NCBI GenBank assembly: GCA_033961575.1
Contig: CM066740.1
Location: forward strand, 61,821,213-61,885,212
Direction of reading: 5' to 3'
Source of the DNA: Aselliscus stoliczkanus
Lineage: Eukaryota > Chordata > Mammalia > Chiroptera > Hipposideridae
Length of the DNA stretch: 64,000 nucleotides
The position numbers and the translations under genes were made by a program. This document shows positions 1-11,321 of the stretch, piece after piece (the stretch's first letter is position 1; every line of letters begins with the position of its first letter). The notes under the pieces are model-generated. The model was not told the DNA's origin, made no database searches, and saw nothing but the letters and a program-made list of their open reading frames with translations.

Positions 1-931
1 ACCCCATGCTTGAATTCTCTCTGAAACAACCACCTCTGTTTGAACATTTCCTGTGACTATGCTTTCCAAATCCATTTTGAAAAACTGTCTTCCGTGTGCT
101 TCTCATTTTAACGGATCCTATGTCTCCATGTTACTCCTGGTTGAGTCAGCAAGTAAGGGCCACCTGAAGATGATAAATCATCCACTCCTGTACAGTGCTT
201 GCTTCATGGGTCCTTGTGCTTAGAACAGCATCACATTTGACTTGATACTCTGCTGGTGCTGTCATGAAATTCTTAATAATTTTTTAAAGAAGTGACTCTA
301 CATTTTCGTTTTACACTGAGCTCCACAAATTGTGCAGCCAATGTTTTTCCTATAAGTCATCACCATCCTTGTCTGTCCCTGTGAGTTCTCCACCCCCTAA
401 AACGTGCTTCCTGCCACCCCATTGGCGCATCTCCACTTTCTTTCTTACCTCATTGGTGCCTCATTGACTCTGCCCTTCATGGTCTCTTGATTTCAATGTT
501 ACCTGATTTGGGTGGAGCGATGCCCTCAGTCTGCCCCAGCTAAACCAGCCTCTCTCGGACACATTTTCACTCTCAGGGAAAAGACATTGTGACCATGACT
601 CTTAGCGAATTCTTCTTTAAGCTAAACTTAGATCTGGCCCCCGCTGGCTATAGCTCTCTTGCTTGGAGCTACACAAAGTAGTTATTTTTGATTCTTCACT
701 TTTTTGAAGCCAGACCTTCAAAGCAAATTGAGGAGTCACGTGGTAGAGAGACATAGTTCAGCTTCAGGGAAGGACCTGGTGACACTTGGCCATTGGTGAG
801 GGGTAAATAGGTCATTACCCATATCTTTCACTCTTCTTATCATAATATGTTAGCTGCACTGATTTGGCACCTACAAGTGACAGTTTGATATGGTGAACTC
901 CATTTTTAAAAAGACTTGTGATCCTATTATT
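1..931. other. Unique or unrecognised sequence
   Basis: No gene, splice-like exon set or clear repeat is seen here apart from the short repeat piece at 244-334. Composition is mixed, with a few CT-rich stretches (about 380-560). No open frame of note occurs. Confidence 0.5.
244..334 (+). repeat. Ancient interspersed repeat fragment (family unnamed)
   Basis: This stretch aligns by eye with 57490-57596. Both read as a CTGCTG or CTGCAG start, then a TTAATAA-rich segment, then TTTCxTTTT, then GAGCxCCACAAATT or GAGCCCAGCAATT, then GTAGC or GCAGC. The wording resembles a common mammalian repeat that I cannot name with certainty. Divergence between the two copies is high, so the family is old. Confidence 0.4.
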
Positions 932-945
932 AACCACTTAAATTC

Positions 946-1064
946 CATCAATCTTTTTTTTTTTTTTTTTGAAGGTAGTGTCACTGGCCCTCATATGTGG
1001 AACCCGAACTAGGGCCACTGGCTTCCCAAACCAGCGCTTAACCACCGTGCCACTGGGCCGGCCC
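946..1064 (-). mobile_element. Short tRNA-derived SINE (copy 1)
   Basis: Minus-strand SINE with its 5' end at 1064 (GGGCCGGCCC reads on the minus strand) and its poly-A tail seen as the T-run at 954-971. It carries the family core GGCCAGTGACACT and a tRNA-like head with Pol III A- and B-box remnants. Flanking target-site duplications AACCACTTAAATTC are perfect (932-945 and 1065-1078). Non-autonomous; mobilised by L1 machinery. Confidence 0.9.
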
Positions 1065-1312
1065 AACCACTTAAATTCAAAAACATAAAACCAGATAATT
1101 TGTATAGAATTAACTATATTCTTACCATAAGTTTATAAATAATTTAAGCAGATCCTTTAGGTGTACGATAGAAAGAAGAGTATAAACAGGAGACTTTAAT
1201 GCATATTTTGAACATATTTAATTTAAACTTTTATGCCAAATCTTTTTTATGACAAATTTTTGAAATAATATGTAGTGCTTGGCTTCCTTTTTATTTTTTT
1301 TCTAGTTTGTGA

Positions 1313-1560
1313 AAGCAGCACTTGTTCTTGTGGGAAACTTAAGAAATAATCTTAAAACGACGAAGAAAATAAACATTTCCTACAATCCCTCCAACTAAAA
1401 ATAACCACAGTTAACACAGTTTAATTTTCTTTATCTTTTTTCTATGAACACACACATATAACTTTTACAATATACTAGGAGCATATTACAGACACTGTTT
1501 ATAACTTACTGTTTTTATTTTAAAATTTAATCAAGAGCATTTTCCAATTTGACAGGCTAA
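1313..1560. repeat. Probable ancient LINE fragment
   Basis: The run includes AATAACCACAGTTAACA, a TTTTTCTATGAACACACA stretch and a CTTACTGTTTTTATTTTAAAATTTAA stretch shortened here by mutation. This wording recurs in old mammalian LINE 3' regions. Class and orientation are not certain from eye inspection. Confidence 0.3.
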
Positions 1561-2274
1561 TTCAGAAGCAAACAATGAAGCCTAAAGCTATGCAGTGACA
1601 AAATTGTACGATTCTGTCAAAAGCGGTCAGTCTGGGAGGGAAGAATTTAGAGTGATCTGCTTGGAGTTAGGAAGGCCGAACAGCGGTTCATTTGCTCACT
1701 GTCTAATATTAAATCCAGCCCAGTGACTAGCTGGCATACTGGTGATCTGTGATGAGAGCCAGGGCTTAGTTATATACTGTTTTAATAAATATAGGGCTGT
1801 CTTGGATCCTTTTGTACATCTTTTAATAAAGGGTTCAGTTTGAAGAAAAGATTTTCATCTTTTTTAGTGAGTTGTAAAAATACGCAAAAAAAAAACCATT
1901 GTGAGGCTATTGAAATTAAAGTTTCTGAACCTGAAAGGGTCAGAAAAACCCAGGAGTATTTTGATTCCCCAAGATTTTTTGTTTGATGTGCCTGGAGTTA
2001 CACATTTAGTAACTAAATGCCCTTTATTTTCCACATTTAAGTTTTAATTTTCAAAGATTGAGCAGTATATGATTATTTATTTTAGCACTAATTTTTTTCT
2101 CTGTCACTAAAAATCTATTAATTTAAAAATATGTTTTAAAAGCACCTGAATCCATTATGAATTTAGTGATCATACTCTAATTGTATGACTGCAGATGATA
2201 AATCTATATTCACAGAAGCACTCCTGTGACTGATAAGAAACAAGTAGTAATGCAGGTTCCATAAATAGTCTCCT

Positions 2275-2301
2275 CTCTTTCTGTCTCTCTGTCTCTCTGT
2301 C

Positions 2302-2383
<82 letters not shown>
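2275..2383. repeat. Compound microsatellite (TC)n-(AC)n
   Basis: An imperfect CTGTCTCT lead-in is followed by an uninterrupted TC run (about 2306-2349) and then a CA/AC run (about 2350-2383). The minus-strand frames through it are low-complexity CV and RE dipeptide runs and are not genes. The pyrimidine tract next to an alternating purine-pyrimidine tract can adopt triplex and Z-form DNA respectively. Confidence 0.95.
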
Positions 2384-2387
<4 letters not shown>

Positions 2388-3194
2388 AACAGGGTGCATT
2401 TCAAAGTCATCCCTGGAATATTTTCCAAGTCTACATTCACAAATACCTTTCAAAGAGTTAGATATTGTGTTTATTTCATTTGGTGAAAGTGAGAAGCAAT
2501 TTAATATTTACCTCATCACATCTGTATTCCAAAATCTGTTGAACTTGGTTGATTTAAAAAAAAATTTTATTAACCTTATTTCGGTCTTCAGATTTGAATC
2601 TTTTAAAGATGAGCATGATACAAGTGGTCTACAACAGACCATTGACAAAACATGACCTCGAGAGTTTGTGACTTCCGGAAACCCTCAGGGTAATCATAAA
2701 GCAAACAAAAACAACAACTAAAACTCAGCTTCTGGATACTGACTCTGTATTCTTGCTTTACCCTATCATGTTCTATGAAAAATAAGAGGAAATTGAAAAC
2801 ATGGCAGATTAATTCTGTAATCTTGATACTGAGCATATTTTACTTTGAGTTTTGTACTTTCCTCCCTATCCTTCTTGTGTTGCTCATGTAGATTTCTTTG
2901 ATAAAATGAGGGGTAACATTAAGCTGCTTTCCTCACTATCTCTAAGATAATTCATGAAAACACCATGCTCATTTACTAAGTACACACTCCCAATTTAGTT
3001 ACAGGTTATCGCCTTGACCTTTGGTAGCCATATAATGAAGAATCAGTATTTTTCATTATATATGATAGACTACTTTTCCCCAAGATACCACAATCATTGA
3101 ATATATTGAAGAATCTGCGTCTTTCCTGCAAATGTCTTCATAATATGGTATTTTTACTCAGAACATCTCTAGATCTCATTTTGTGGAAGTCAGT

Positions 3195-3428
3195 TTCATG
3201 ATTCAATACACAGGTTTGGTCCTAGGTACACCTGGCTTGAATCCCAACACTTCTCTTATGTCATTTTTGTCAAGTTTCTTAGCTTTTGTATAATACTTAT
3301 ATTTTTTAAATGAAAATAAAAATGATACATAAAGTTTTTGGTGGTTATAAGGATTAAATGAAATCAAGCATGTAACTACTTGGTGCTGATTAAGTGTTTG
3401 AAATGTTAGTTCTTATTATTACTACATC
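3195..3428 (+). repeat. MIR element
   Basis: Recognised from the order GGCTTGAATCCCA, a gap, CAAGTTTCTTAGCTTTTGTATAA, AAATGAAAATAAAAATGATA, then GGTTATAAGGATTAAATGA and the AAGTGTTTGAAATGTTAGTT end. This is the standard order of a tRNA-derived mammalian MIR in plus orientation, heavily diverged. Confidence 0.75.
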
Positions 3429-3771
3429 ATTCCAGATTATTTTATGAGCAAGAAAATGACCTCATTACTTCATAACCCTATTGTATTTTAATATTACAAA
3501 ATAAGTCTGATATTCAGACTTATCAGCCACTTTATTTATGAGACTTGTACCTAAATGACTTTTGGCTATGTTTGAAAAGCAAATTTTCTCTAATAGCAAC
3601 TATTTCTTGTATTAAAAAACATAGAACACAAATGTTGTGATGTTTAATGGAAAACTCAACAAAGATGTTTTGAGGAATGAGTCAAACATATTCTTCAAGT
3701 CTAAGCATCTTTAAGTAAGAATTGATTGTGATATTCAGGAGGGAGGAAGTAGGTATCTCTTTAACTGATTC

Positions 3772-3850
3772 AATCCTGCAAAAATTCACTGAGCATCTGT
3801 GTTTTATCCAGGTACCCAGCATAACAGCAGTGTGTGAAAATCCTTGAAAG
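3772..3850 (-). repeat. L2 fragment (antisense)
   Basis: The phrase AAAATTCACTGAGCATCTGTG followed by a CCAGGTACCCAGCATAACAG-like segment matches the antisense of the L2 3' end (the ATTCATTxAGCACCTAC motif). Short and old. Confidence 0.4.
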
Positions 3851-4141
3851 GGAATTCCCAGTCTTTTTCAGCATTTCATCCCCAATATTTAGGGATTACG
3901 AAGGAGAAAATTTAAGGACTTGATTTAAAAGTATTATTCTATTCAGACAGGAAGAGAAAGCACTAGCAGCTACATAGAGATTTTGATGGGGTGACAAAGA
4001 AAATTATAACAAAGGAGCAATATCTCTGACCTACTGTCAACAGAGCCCACCTTCTAGACATGCACCCAATAGTGTGGTTGGATTTCAGAGTTTACTGTGA
4101 CTATGGCTCAGACTTGGGGTGGGCTGGCCATGTGAGACGTT

Positions 4142-4722
4142 TTGGGTCAGGCAATTAAGTTCACGAACTCATCCTAGAAAACGTGCTATATACCTCATTG
4201 CTGAATATCACTACAGTCACCTTTGAAGTACTCCCCTTGGGAAGTTATACATCGATGCCAGTGCCTAGTCCACCCTTCAAAGCAATTTTGGAACTCTTTT
4301 TCTAGAATGGCCATCAGAGCTGTCATTGTATTACCCTTGATGTCCTGAATGTCATCAAAATGTCTTCCTTTCAGTATTTCCTTTATCTTCAGGTGAAGAA
4401 AGAAGTCATTGGGGGCCAGATCAAGTGAGTAGGGAGGGTGTTCCAATACAGTTATTTGTTTACTGGCTAAAAAAGACTCTCTCACAGACAGTGCTGTGTG
4501 AGGTGGTGCATTGTTGTGATGCAAGAGCCATGAATTGTTGGCGAAGAGTTCAGATTGTTTTCATCTAACTTTTTCATGCAGCCTTTTCAGCACTTCCAAA
4601 TAGTAAGCTTGAGTAAGTGTATGTCCAGTTGGTACAAATTCATAATGAATAATCCCTCTAATATCAAAAAAAATTAGCGACATCATTGCAACAAGTTCAC
4701 AAACTTAATTGTCAGACCTTCA
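4142..4722 (-). mobile_element. Mariner element, internally deleted (copy C)
   Basis: A Tc1/mariner element in minus orientation. Inverted ends are TTGGGTCAGGCAATTAAG at 4142 and, on the other strand, TGAAGGTCTGACAATTAAG at 4722. A TA lies just outside the right end (4723-4724). At about 580 bp it is under half the usual 1.3 kb. The 5' inverted repeat runs almost directly into codons for the FDIRGIIHYEFVPTG region, so the N-terminal DNA-binding part and the first catalytic region are gone. The same junction is present in the copy at 58591-59685, so both descend from one deleted progenitor. Confidence 0.9.
4195..4524 (-). pseudogene. Mariner transposase C-terminal remnant
   Basis: A 109-codon open stretch encodes the C-terminal third of a mariner transposase. 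It has HHNNAPPHTAL, where the usual catalytic Asp of HHDNAP is replaced by Asn, then HPPYSLDLAPNDFF, which keeps the last Asp of the D,D34D triad, and a C-terminal GEYFKGDCSDIQQ. Without the N-terminal helix-turn-helix and with a catalytic residue changed, it cannot transpose itself. That the frame remains open suggests a fairly young copy, not selection. Confidence 0.9.
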
Positions 4723-4794
4723 TATGTTACAGATAGGCTTAAGGAGGCATGAATTCACAGAGTAGGCATCATCGACCTCTTTCTCAATTACACA

Positions 4795-4885
4795 GATTTA
4801 ATTGAGCACCTACTAATTGTCCAGCACTGTACCAGAACCCATGAGAGATAGAAAGGAAGCATAACACATGGCCATCATCTTTAGC
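4795..4885 (-). repeat. L2 fragment (antisense)
   Basis: TTAATTGAGCACCTACTAAT, then CCAGCACTGTACCAGAACCC, is the antisense of the L2 3' terminal segment (body size about 90 bp). Old and diverged. Confidence 0.6.
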
Positions 4886-4989
4886 AGTGAAACAGTTTTT
4901 CACCCTTATTATCTTTTCTATCAGGTAGTTGTACTTTCTCTCCACTAACAGACTTTTTGTCAGGTACAGAGGATATTTTGAGCTCACTC

Positions 4990-6345
4990 AATGCAGTTGA
5001 AATGACTTTTCTCTGAACATTCCTGTCCTCTCACTCAGGTGTCCTTAAATTCCCAGCTTTGTGCCTGCGAAATGCCCCTGAGATTTCAGGGCAAAGCTCA
5101 GTGTGTGACTTCCATAGGGAACAACTGAACTAATAGGAAATACAAAAAGTAAGAAAACCCACCACATACGATATGCTTCTATCTGCAGGAGTTTTATAAT
5201 CCACCTCTCTCTGACTTTCAATATTTCACTCGTGCTTTACAATATGTTCTTATTAACATAATTTTGTAAATGTAAAATTATCAAACACTTCTGTCCCCGG
5301 GATGGCTGAGTGCATGGACAAATGAGTTACCTTTAGCCCTGTCTCGTTACAGAACATTAACAGCAATTGGGATATGTTACATGTAGTAGCTATAAATGAA
5401 ATATTGCTTCTAATTTGTAGTACTTTTCAGTCCCCAAGGGAAAATAAACATTCCACAGGGGAAAATAAGATCAATATCGTAACAAGAGAAATGAGAGTGG
5501 TTATTAGTAAATTAATTGAATATCAGATGGAAAAGCAAAACAATAGCTTGCCAATCTCTAACAAGAAACGTCTTCTAAATATTTTAGAAGAAATTGTAAT
5601 ACAACATGTGGTGATAAGGTATTAATATATGAATATTATATTTTCATCTATCCTGAGCTTGCTAGTGACCAAAATAGCCCATACATTATACCACCAGGGG
5701 ATGTGAAGTCAGGAATTGTAGAGAAGTCTGCAGGTAATGTAATTGGGGGTAACCTTTACGGATGACAAAATAGACACTAAGTCTTGGTGTAATTGTTGTT
5801 TTTTAAATTAGATGGAGTCTGTGTGCATGTGCGCATGCCCTTATCAAATCTTATTGTCTCTCTTGCAGTGTGCAAAGCTCATACATCGTGGCCTCAGTGG
5901 CCCTGGGTGAAGATGAGAACAGTCCCAACAGCCCAGAAGTCTGTGGGTGGGTTTCCTCTAGGCAGGCATGGCGGGGGCTTTGGGGTGGCCCCCATGAGCT
6001 GTCTATCCTGATCCCGCTGACAGCTGAAGGCTGTGTGATTGGCAAAGTATCTAACAGCCCATTACTTAGCAACTGTCATAAATGCTGCTTGAATCAGCCA
6101 AGTGCTAGAAAAATGTGTCAAGCATATGAAAGCATTTGTTTCCTTGTTCATTTCCATACAGAATATTTCTTTTCTGATTCTCTCATGTATTGTTTTCTAA
6201 AACGTAAAAAAATAAAAACCAACAAGCGAACAAACACTGTATAATAAAGAATTATCCTGTAGGTGTTGCATTTACACAGATTTCTTACTTACCTGAAGAT
6301 GACTTTCAAATATCAAAGTTGACTTCTATTGATTTTTGTTAAATT
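4990..6345. other. Unique or unrecognised sequence
   Basis: No recognisable repeat or gene. Around 5820-6070 there is a moderately GC-rich patch with several overlapping frames on both strands (up to 124 codons). They have no recognisable domain, and both-strand openness argues for base composition over coding. CCACCAGGGG at 5691-5700 is a partial CTCF-like core only. Confidence 0.45.
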
Positions 6346-6347
6346 CA

Positions 6348-6600
6348 ATTATTCAAAAAACTCTCTTGAACACATACCATCTGTCAGGTGTGGTAGGTAC
6401 ATTCTCTGCCTGTTGGGGCTCCCAGGTGAGAAAGAGGCCAGTCACCTTACAACGACTGTATTGCCACAGGGTAAGGGAATAACATGAGTACAGAAGCTGT
6501 CTGTGAAACCACAGGTGAGAGAAATGTAACTCGCTGGGAAGGTCAGGGAAAGCCTCAGGGAGTAAGCCTGAAGGGCAAGTAAGAATTCTGGGAAAGAGAA
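6348..6600 (-). repeat. L2 fragment (antisense)
   Basis: TTATTCAAAAAACTCTCTTG, CACATACCATCTGTCAGGTG and the later GGTCAGGGAAAGCCTCAGGG correspond in order to the antisense of the L2 3' portion. Strongly diverged. Confidence 0.5.
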
Positions 6601-6654
6601 GAGCTCTTTCAAAAGAGAGAAATTAAATTCCTGGCTTAGGATATGTTTGTCCTC

Positions 6655-6908
6655 AGATTTTGCCTTTCCCAGTTGTCTTCTGGAAATTCATACCCACCTA
6701 GGCTTCCAAGCTGGATTAGGTGCACTCCAGGGCTATCGCTCAAACATTGCTCATAGTTTTCATCACTCTGTTTTTAATTACATTTGCTTTTTCATACCCC
6801 TCCAGACATTACTTTTCTAAGAGTGTCAAATTACCCATGGTAGAATTCCTAGCCCAATGCCTGGCATGTGGCAACCACTCAGAGGATATGAAATAAAATA
6901 ATAAATGT
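6655..6908 (+). repeat. L2 fragment
   Basis: Ends with AATTCCTAGCCCAATGCCTGGCATGTGGCAACC (split here by mutations) and ATGAAATAAAATAATAAATG, the normal plus-strand 3' end of LINE-2. The upstream part has the CT-rich character of the same element. Confidence 0.6.
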
Positions 6909-6909
6909 T

Positions 6910-8688
6910 TGGTATAATCTAACATGACATGAATACAGGGGATCCGATAGTCAGATCTAGGGTGCAGTGGGCCTTAGATGTGCTTCTGAGCAAGGCAGCA
7001 CATGTTATCATATGCTGGGCAGCGAGACTCAGTGAGTGCTTTAAGTGTGGAAGGAGGTGGTGCCTCTGGTGGTAGGTGGGGTGTGAATTGGAATGGGGAG
7101 TGACTGGCAGCTTGGAGACATGTCCCTGACCCACCCCTGCACCCTCCAGTGGAACAGTCGGGTGGACAGAGAGTAGAGTGCACCAACCTGCAGCCTGGTT
7201 ATAGCTTAAGAGGGCCTGGAGGGCACAGATTCTGAATGGTAACCTCCTATGGGACTGCTAAATTAGGCACCATGCTGCTGTCTGAATCTAGGTTACTGAG
7301 TTCCAGAACGTGGAGTGGAGCCAGAGGAAGGCCAAGGTCAGGAAATGAGGACCAGAAAGAATTTGTGGCTAGCAGTTGGCAGCCACCATGAATATTTATT
7401 GGATTCAGCTTGCAGTTAGAAAGGGTGAATGATTGGTGGGTAGAAAGAAGAAGGAGACATCAAACACGACTTTGCTTTGGGAGCCAACTGAGAGATGAGG
7501 CATCAACAGCTCACAGAGGGAAGGAGAGGGAGCAGCTCGAGTCCCAGTCAGAATGTGCAGCAGGGGAATGGAGGAACAGGTGGCCATATAATAAATGGAC
7601 TTGGTTGAGTTCAATTTGAGAAACCTAGAGGAAAATCAACTTTTGCATTGTGTTTTAAAGTTATTCTGTGTGGAATACTTCATTTTACTTTTAAAAGTAG
7701 CTTTTTATGAGCAGGAATGCCTTTAGCCTATTTTCCTAATTCCAAGAGAGTTTGGTCAACCTTTTTATACTAGTTTAATTCATTAGAACCATATCAGGGA
7801 GTTTGAATCGGTGTGTTAAGCATCCTAAGGTTGTAAGATCAGCATCCTAGGGCAAATGGTTTACACATTTAAGTAAACTGGTTTTTTTTTCTATAATAAA
7901 TATTTTCTATGTAACTTCCTATAACAAAAATTCAGCCTCAAGATTATAAAGCAGCAGAACTTGGAAATGCCTGCACAAAATATTCAATATAAGAAGAAAG
8001 AAAATAGATCAAAATTTAATTTTATCATAAGTTATGCAAAAAATATAAATTTAAAATACATTTTATGGTAATTGATATGTAAATATTCTTGAATCTTCTG
8101 TCTTATCTATCCAAAAAAAAAAAAAAAAAGAAATTGTTAAGCCAATGTTTTGTGTTTTCAACTCTTAAATTTTTTGGCCAACATAATTGTAGTCTATGGC
8201 TTTAAATTGGATTTTATACTGTTTTGTTAATTATGTTAGTCAAAGATATTTGAGGCTTACCATATTCATACTGAATGAAACATTATGTTATTCTATTTCT
8301 TTATTCTTAAAGTGTTATTTTTTTCTCAGCTTAAAATAGAAGCACTCATTCCAGTGCCAAAGAGTATGAAATGTCCCCCAAAAAATTTGGCATTTTTTCC
8401 TAGAATATACATTTTTACTTGAGGAACTTGTCAATTGCAAAATGGAGGAAGCTAATTAATTTAACACATTAAAATAAATGTGCTGTATTGTGCTAGAATG
8501 AAAATTCATGTGAATTTATACATATTTTAAAGTAACAGCACACAAGACCTCAAATAGCTATTAAGCAGGTTGCCAGGATTTTCGGCTCTCGCCCCATCTC
8601 TGCGTGAGATATCATGCTTTCTAAAGATGGTCTTGCAGATGGGGTGTTTGTACCTATGACTCTGGGTGTTGTTCTAAACACACTTCAT
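6910..8688. other. Unique or unrecognised sequence
   Basis: A G-rich patch at 6950-7600 is followed by very AT-rich DNA at 7620-8560, with an A-run at 8114-8129. No gene or named repeat is recognised. The short frames at 7405-7619 are open on both strands and show no domain. Confidence 0.45.
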
Positions 8689-8689
8689 G

Positions 8690-8999
8690 AAGATGTTAGA
8701 ATGGAATCGAGAGCCCAGATATAAACACATGCATAAATGGTCAGTTAACATTTGACAAGGAAGCCAAGAATACTCAGTGGAGAAAAGCAGTCTGTTCAAT
8801 AAATGGTGCTGGAAAATTTGGATAATTCAACTTAAAAGAATGATGCTAGACCCCTATCGTACACCGCCCACAAAAAGTAACTTGAAATGGATTAAACACT
8901 TAAAGGTAATGCATTTTTCAAGTCATTATGTTATGTACCTTAAATTTATACAATGTTATATGTCATTTATATCTCATTAAAACTCGGGAGAAAAAAAGA
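8690..8999 (+). mobile_element. L1 fragment with internal deletion
   Basis: The first part is L1 ORF2 3' sequence: GAGCCCAGATATAAACACATG, GTCAGTTAACATTTGACAAG, CTGTTCAATAAATGGTGCTGG and AAATGGATTAAACACTTAAA. After about 8908 it jumps straight to a 3'-UTR-like end (TATGTACCTTAAATTTATAC, ATATCTCATTAAAACT) and a short A-rich tail. The remaining ORF2 codons and most of the 3' UTR are missing, so this is an internally deleted or rearranged 5'-truncated insertion. Confidence 0.75.
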
Positions 9000-9262
9000 T
9001 GTCAAACAGCCCCAAATACTGCTTCTTTCCAGGTTCACCACCTCACCCTACCACAACCTCATCACAGAATCTGAGCATCTATAAAATTACTGTGGTTATC
9101 TTACCACTTAATTATTTGCATGTCTCTCCAAAATGGAGTGCTCTGAGATCAGGCTTTATTTTTCCTAATCATTTCCACATCCAAAGTCCCTAGCTCCCGT
9201 CATGGGGCAAGCATTAAATAAGTGTATGTTTAGGGACTGGAATGCATGAATGAATGAGTCTC
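9000..9262 (+). repeat. L2 3' end
   Basis: CT-rich segment, then GGAGTGCTCTGAGATCAGGC, AAGTCCCTAGCTCCCGTCAT, GCATTAAATAAGTGTATG and a terminal ATGCATGAATGAATGAG. This is the diagnostic LINE-2 3' terminus in plus orientation. A 64-codon frame here is incidental. Confidence 0.8.
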
Positions 9263-9854
9263 AGAACTATCTAGTACAGACCCCAATTCATATACTCGTA
9301 CACGTAACACTCTAATACTGACCCTGGGTTACCATCACAGTAGTCTGGGATGGAGCTGTGAGGTGATACACTAGGCTGCAGAGTTACAAGAGAATAAATC
9401 TTATCACTGGGCAGGAACAAGCAGAGTCTCCTGGGAAATCAGATCTCTATGTAATAACTGAGAGAACTGGATTTGTTTCATTAAAGAAGTCTGTGTACTC
9501 ACTGGCAGGAGAGACCCTGTCAGAGCCCGTCACCCACTCTTCTGCTAAGTCCAAAGGGCAGAACTAAAACCACCATGAAGATAATGTTCTTCAAAGGCTC
9601 TGTCTGTTGACCACAATTGAACTGGTCTCCTGCAGTCAACACATGTCATGATGCCAGTAACCCATATGCCCAAATAGATTGCATCATTAAGATCATAAAA
9701 ATATTAGGTCATTTTATTAGGCATCCAGACATGGTCTCAGAATCAGTGGATTTTTAAAAAACTGGTAAAGAATGAATTGCCAATGAAAATAAAGTGAGTT
9801 TTGTACATGAAAGCTGAAGCTAAGCTACTATTTTTAAGCTTGAAAGATGAGAGG

Positions 9855-9930
9855 ATTTCATCCATTCAACAGATATTTTAATGATGTTTAATGCTAAGCA
9901 CTTTTCCAAGCAAAATAAAGAGCAAAATAA
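9855..9930 (-). repeat. L2 fragment (antisense)
   Basis: TTCATCCATTCAACAGATAT and AATGCTAAGCACTTTTCCAA are the antisense of the LINE-2 3' tip. Confidence 0.5.
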
Positions 9931-10227
9931 AATATGAGTAATAGACCAAATAAATATCAAAGTATGTACTTGCTTTTTAATGCATTTCTACTTAAGAAAT
10001 TTGAGGTTTGAACAGCTTTTGCTTTGTCATGTGCACCTTTACCCTAGACATTATATGGTAGGTGTTCAATAAATGATGTGGGAGCCACAAATCCCCTTGA
10101 AGAGTATAGGAGAACATTTTCTCTACCCATTCTGCACTGACCTGAGGTGTCAGTGCAGTAACAGAGGTGATTTTCACATTCCTCCTGGAAACTGAAATTC
10201 CATGCACTATGAGAATGGACCATGGGC

Positions 10228-10465
10228 TTAGTATGCCACGGTTAGAACCCTGGTCCCATCAACTAGCCAGCTGTATGGCCTTTGGTCAATGTACTTAAGC
10301 TCTCTATGACTTCATCTCCTTAGTAATAAGCAGAAGTAATCTGTTTATTGTGCCACCTTCCTTCCTACTGTTGTTGTGATGAAGTGAGGTGACCCATGTA
10401 AAATGCTCAGAACAGCTCCTGGCACCGTTAGTCTTTGACTGTAATCGTCCTGCAAATGTAATCAT
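10228..10465 (+). repeat. MIR element
   Basis: GTTAGAACCCTGGTCCCATC, CTAGCCAGCTGTATGGCCTT, TACTTAAGCTCTCTATGACT and then the AAAATGCTCAGAACAGCTCC and TGGCACCGTTAGT end segments follow MIR order in plus orientation. Confidence 0.8.
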
Positions 10466-10619
10466 GGTGGCTATAGACATCAGAAACATAAGACTAAGTA
10501 TATTTTGAAATATACATTTCTTAGAAGTGGATTTAAAAAAACAACTAAATAGACAATATTTGGGAATGGGAAATCAAGTTCAATGGTTGATCCAAGAGCT
10601 AAAATCCGCAAATGTTACT

Positions 10620-10740
10620 GGGTATTCGTTCTGCCCCCAGCACTGTGCTAGATGCTAAAGAGGATGCGAATGGCCTGAAAACTCATTTCTTCCCTACAGA
10701 AATTGACATTTTATGTACAACAAGGGCAACACCAGGCGAA
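10620..10740 (-). repeat. L2 fragment (antisense)
   Basis: CCCAGCACTGTGCTAGATGC followed by a weak match to the next L2 segment. Old and short. Confidence 0.35.
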
Positions 10741-11321
10741 AATAATTAAATAGTGAAAAACTGAAACAGCTTTTAAAGGCCACAATATAAGAAATGTCAC
10801 AGTATAGTATTACATTAAAATAAATAATCAGAATATATTAGTATCTTATAGTTATAACTTTGAAAAAGGCTGTGGAATTTCAGTGTTGACCTAAATTATT
10901 TATATTATAACTTAAATATTTGTGAACATAAACCAGGTACAGTCCATATGCTTATAGTTATTATATAGCTATAAAACCAAAGCAAATTTATAAATTAAAT
11001 ATGAAAAAATAACAAAAGCCATATACTCCAATTAATACTCATCAATTTCATGTGTTAAATAATACTGTTTTACTGAAACTTAAGGGCACCGATACTTTTA
11101 AGTTTGACCTGCTTCTATGAGTGTGTACTGAGTGATGACATTATTCTCTAAGCATTTCTTTTTGAACTAATGGTGATTTTTTTCTGCATCTATTTAGATT
11201 ACCTTGCTTTCGCTTAATGCAGAAGAATCATTTACATATTGTCTGCCTATGCTCTTGTCTTATTAGCTTGCTATGATTAAAGTGGTACTACTTGGGGCCC
11301 AAACAGTCATAAACTCAAATG

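Noticed and set aside
2163..2453. Minus-strand 96-codon frame
   Set aside because: It is the translated microsatellite (CV and RE runs).
5691..5703. CTCF site (CCACCAGGGG)
   Set aside because: The 3' half of the motif (GGCGC-type) is absent; too weak to call.
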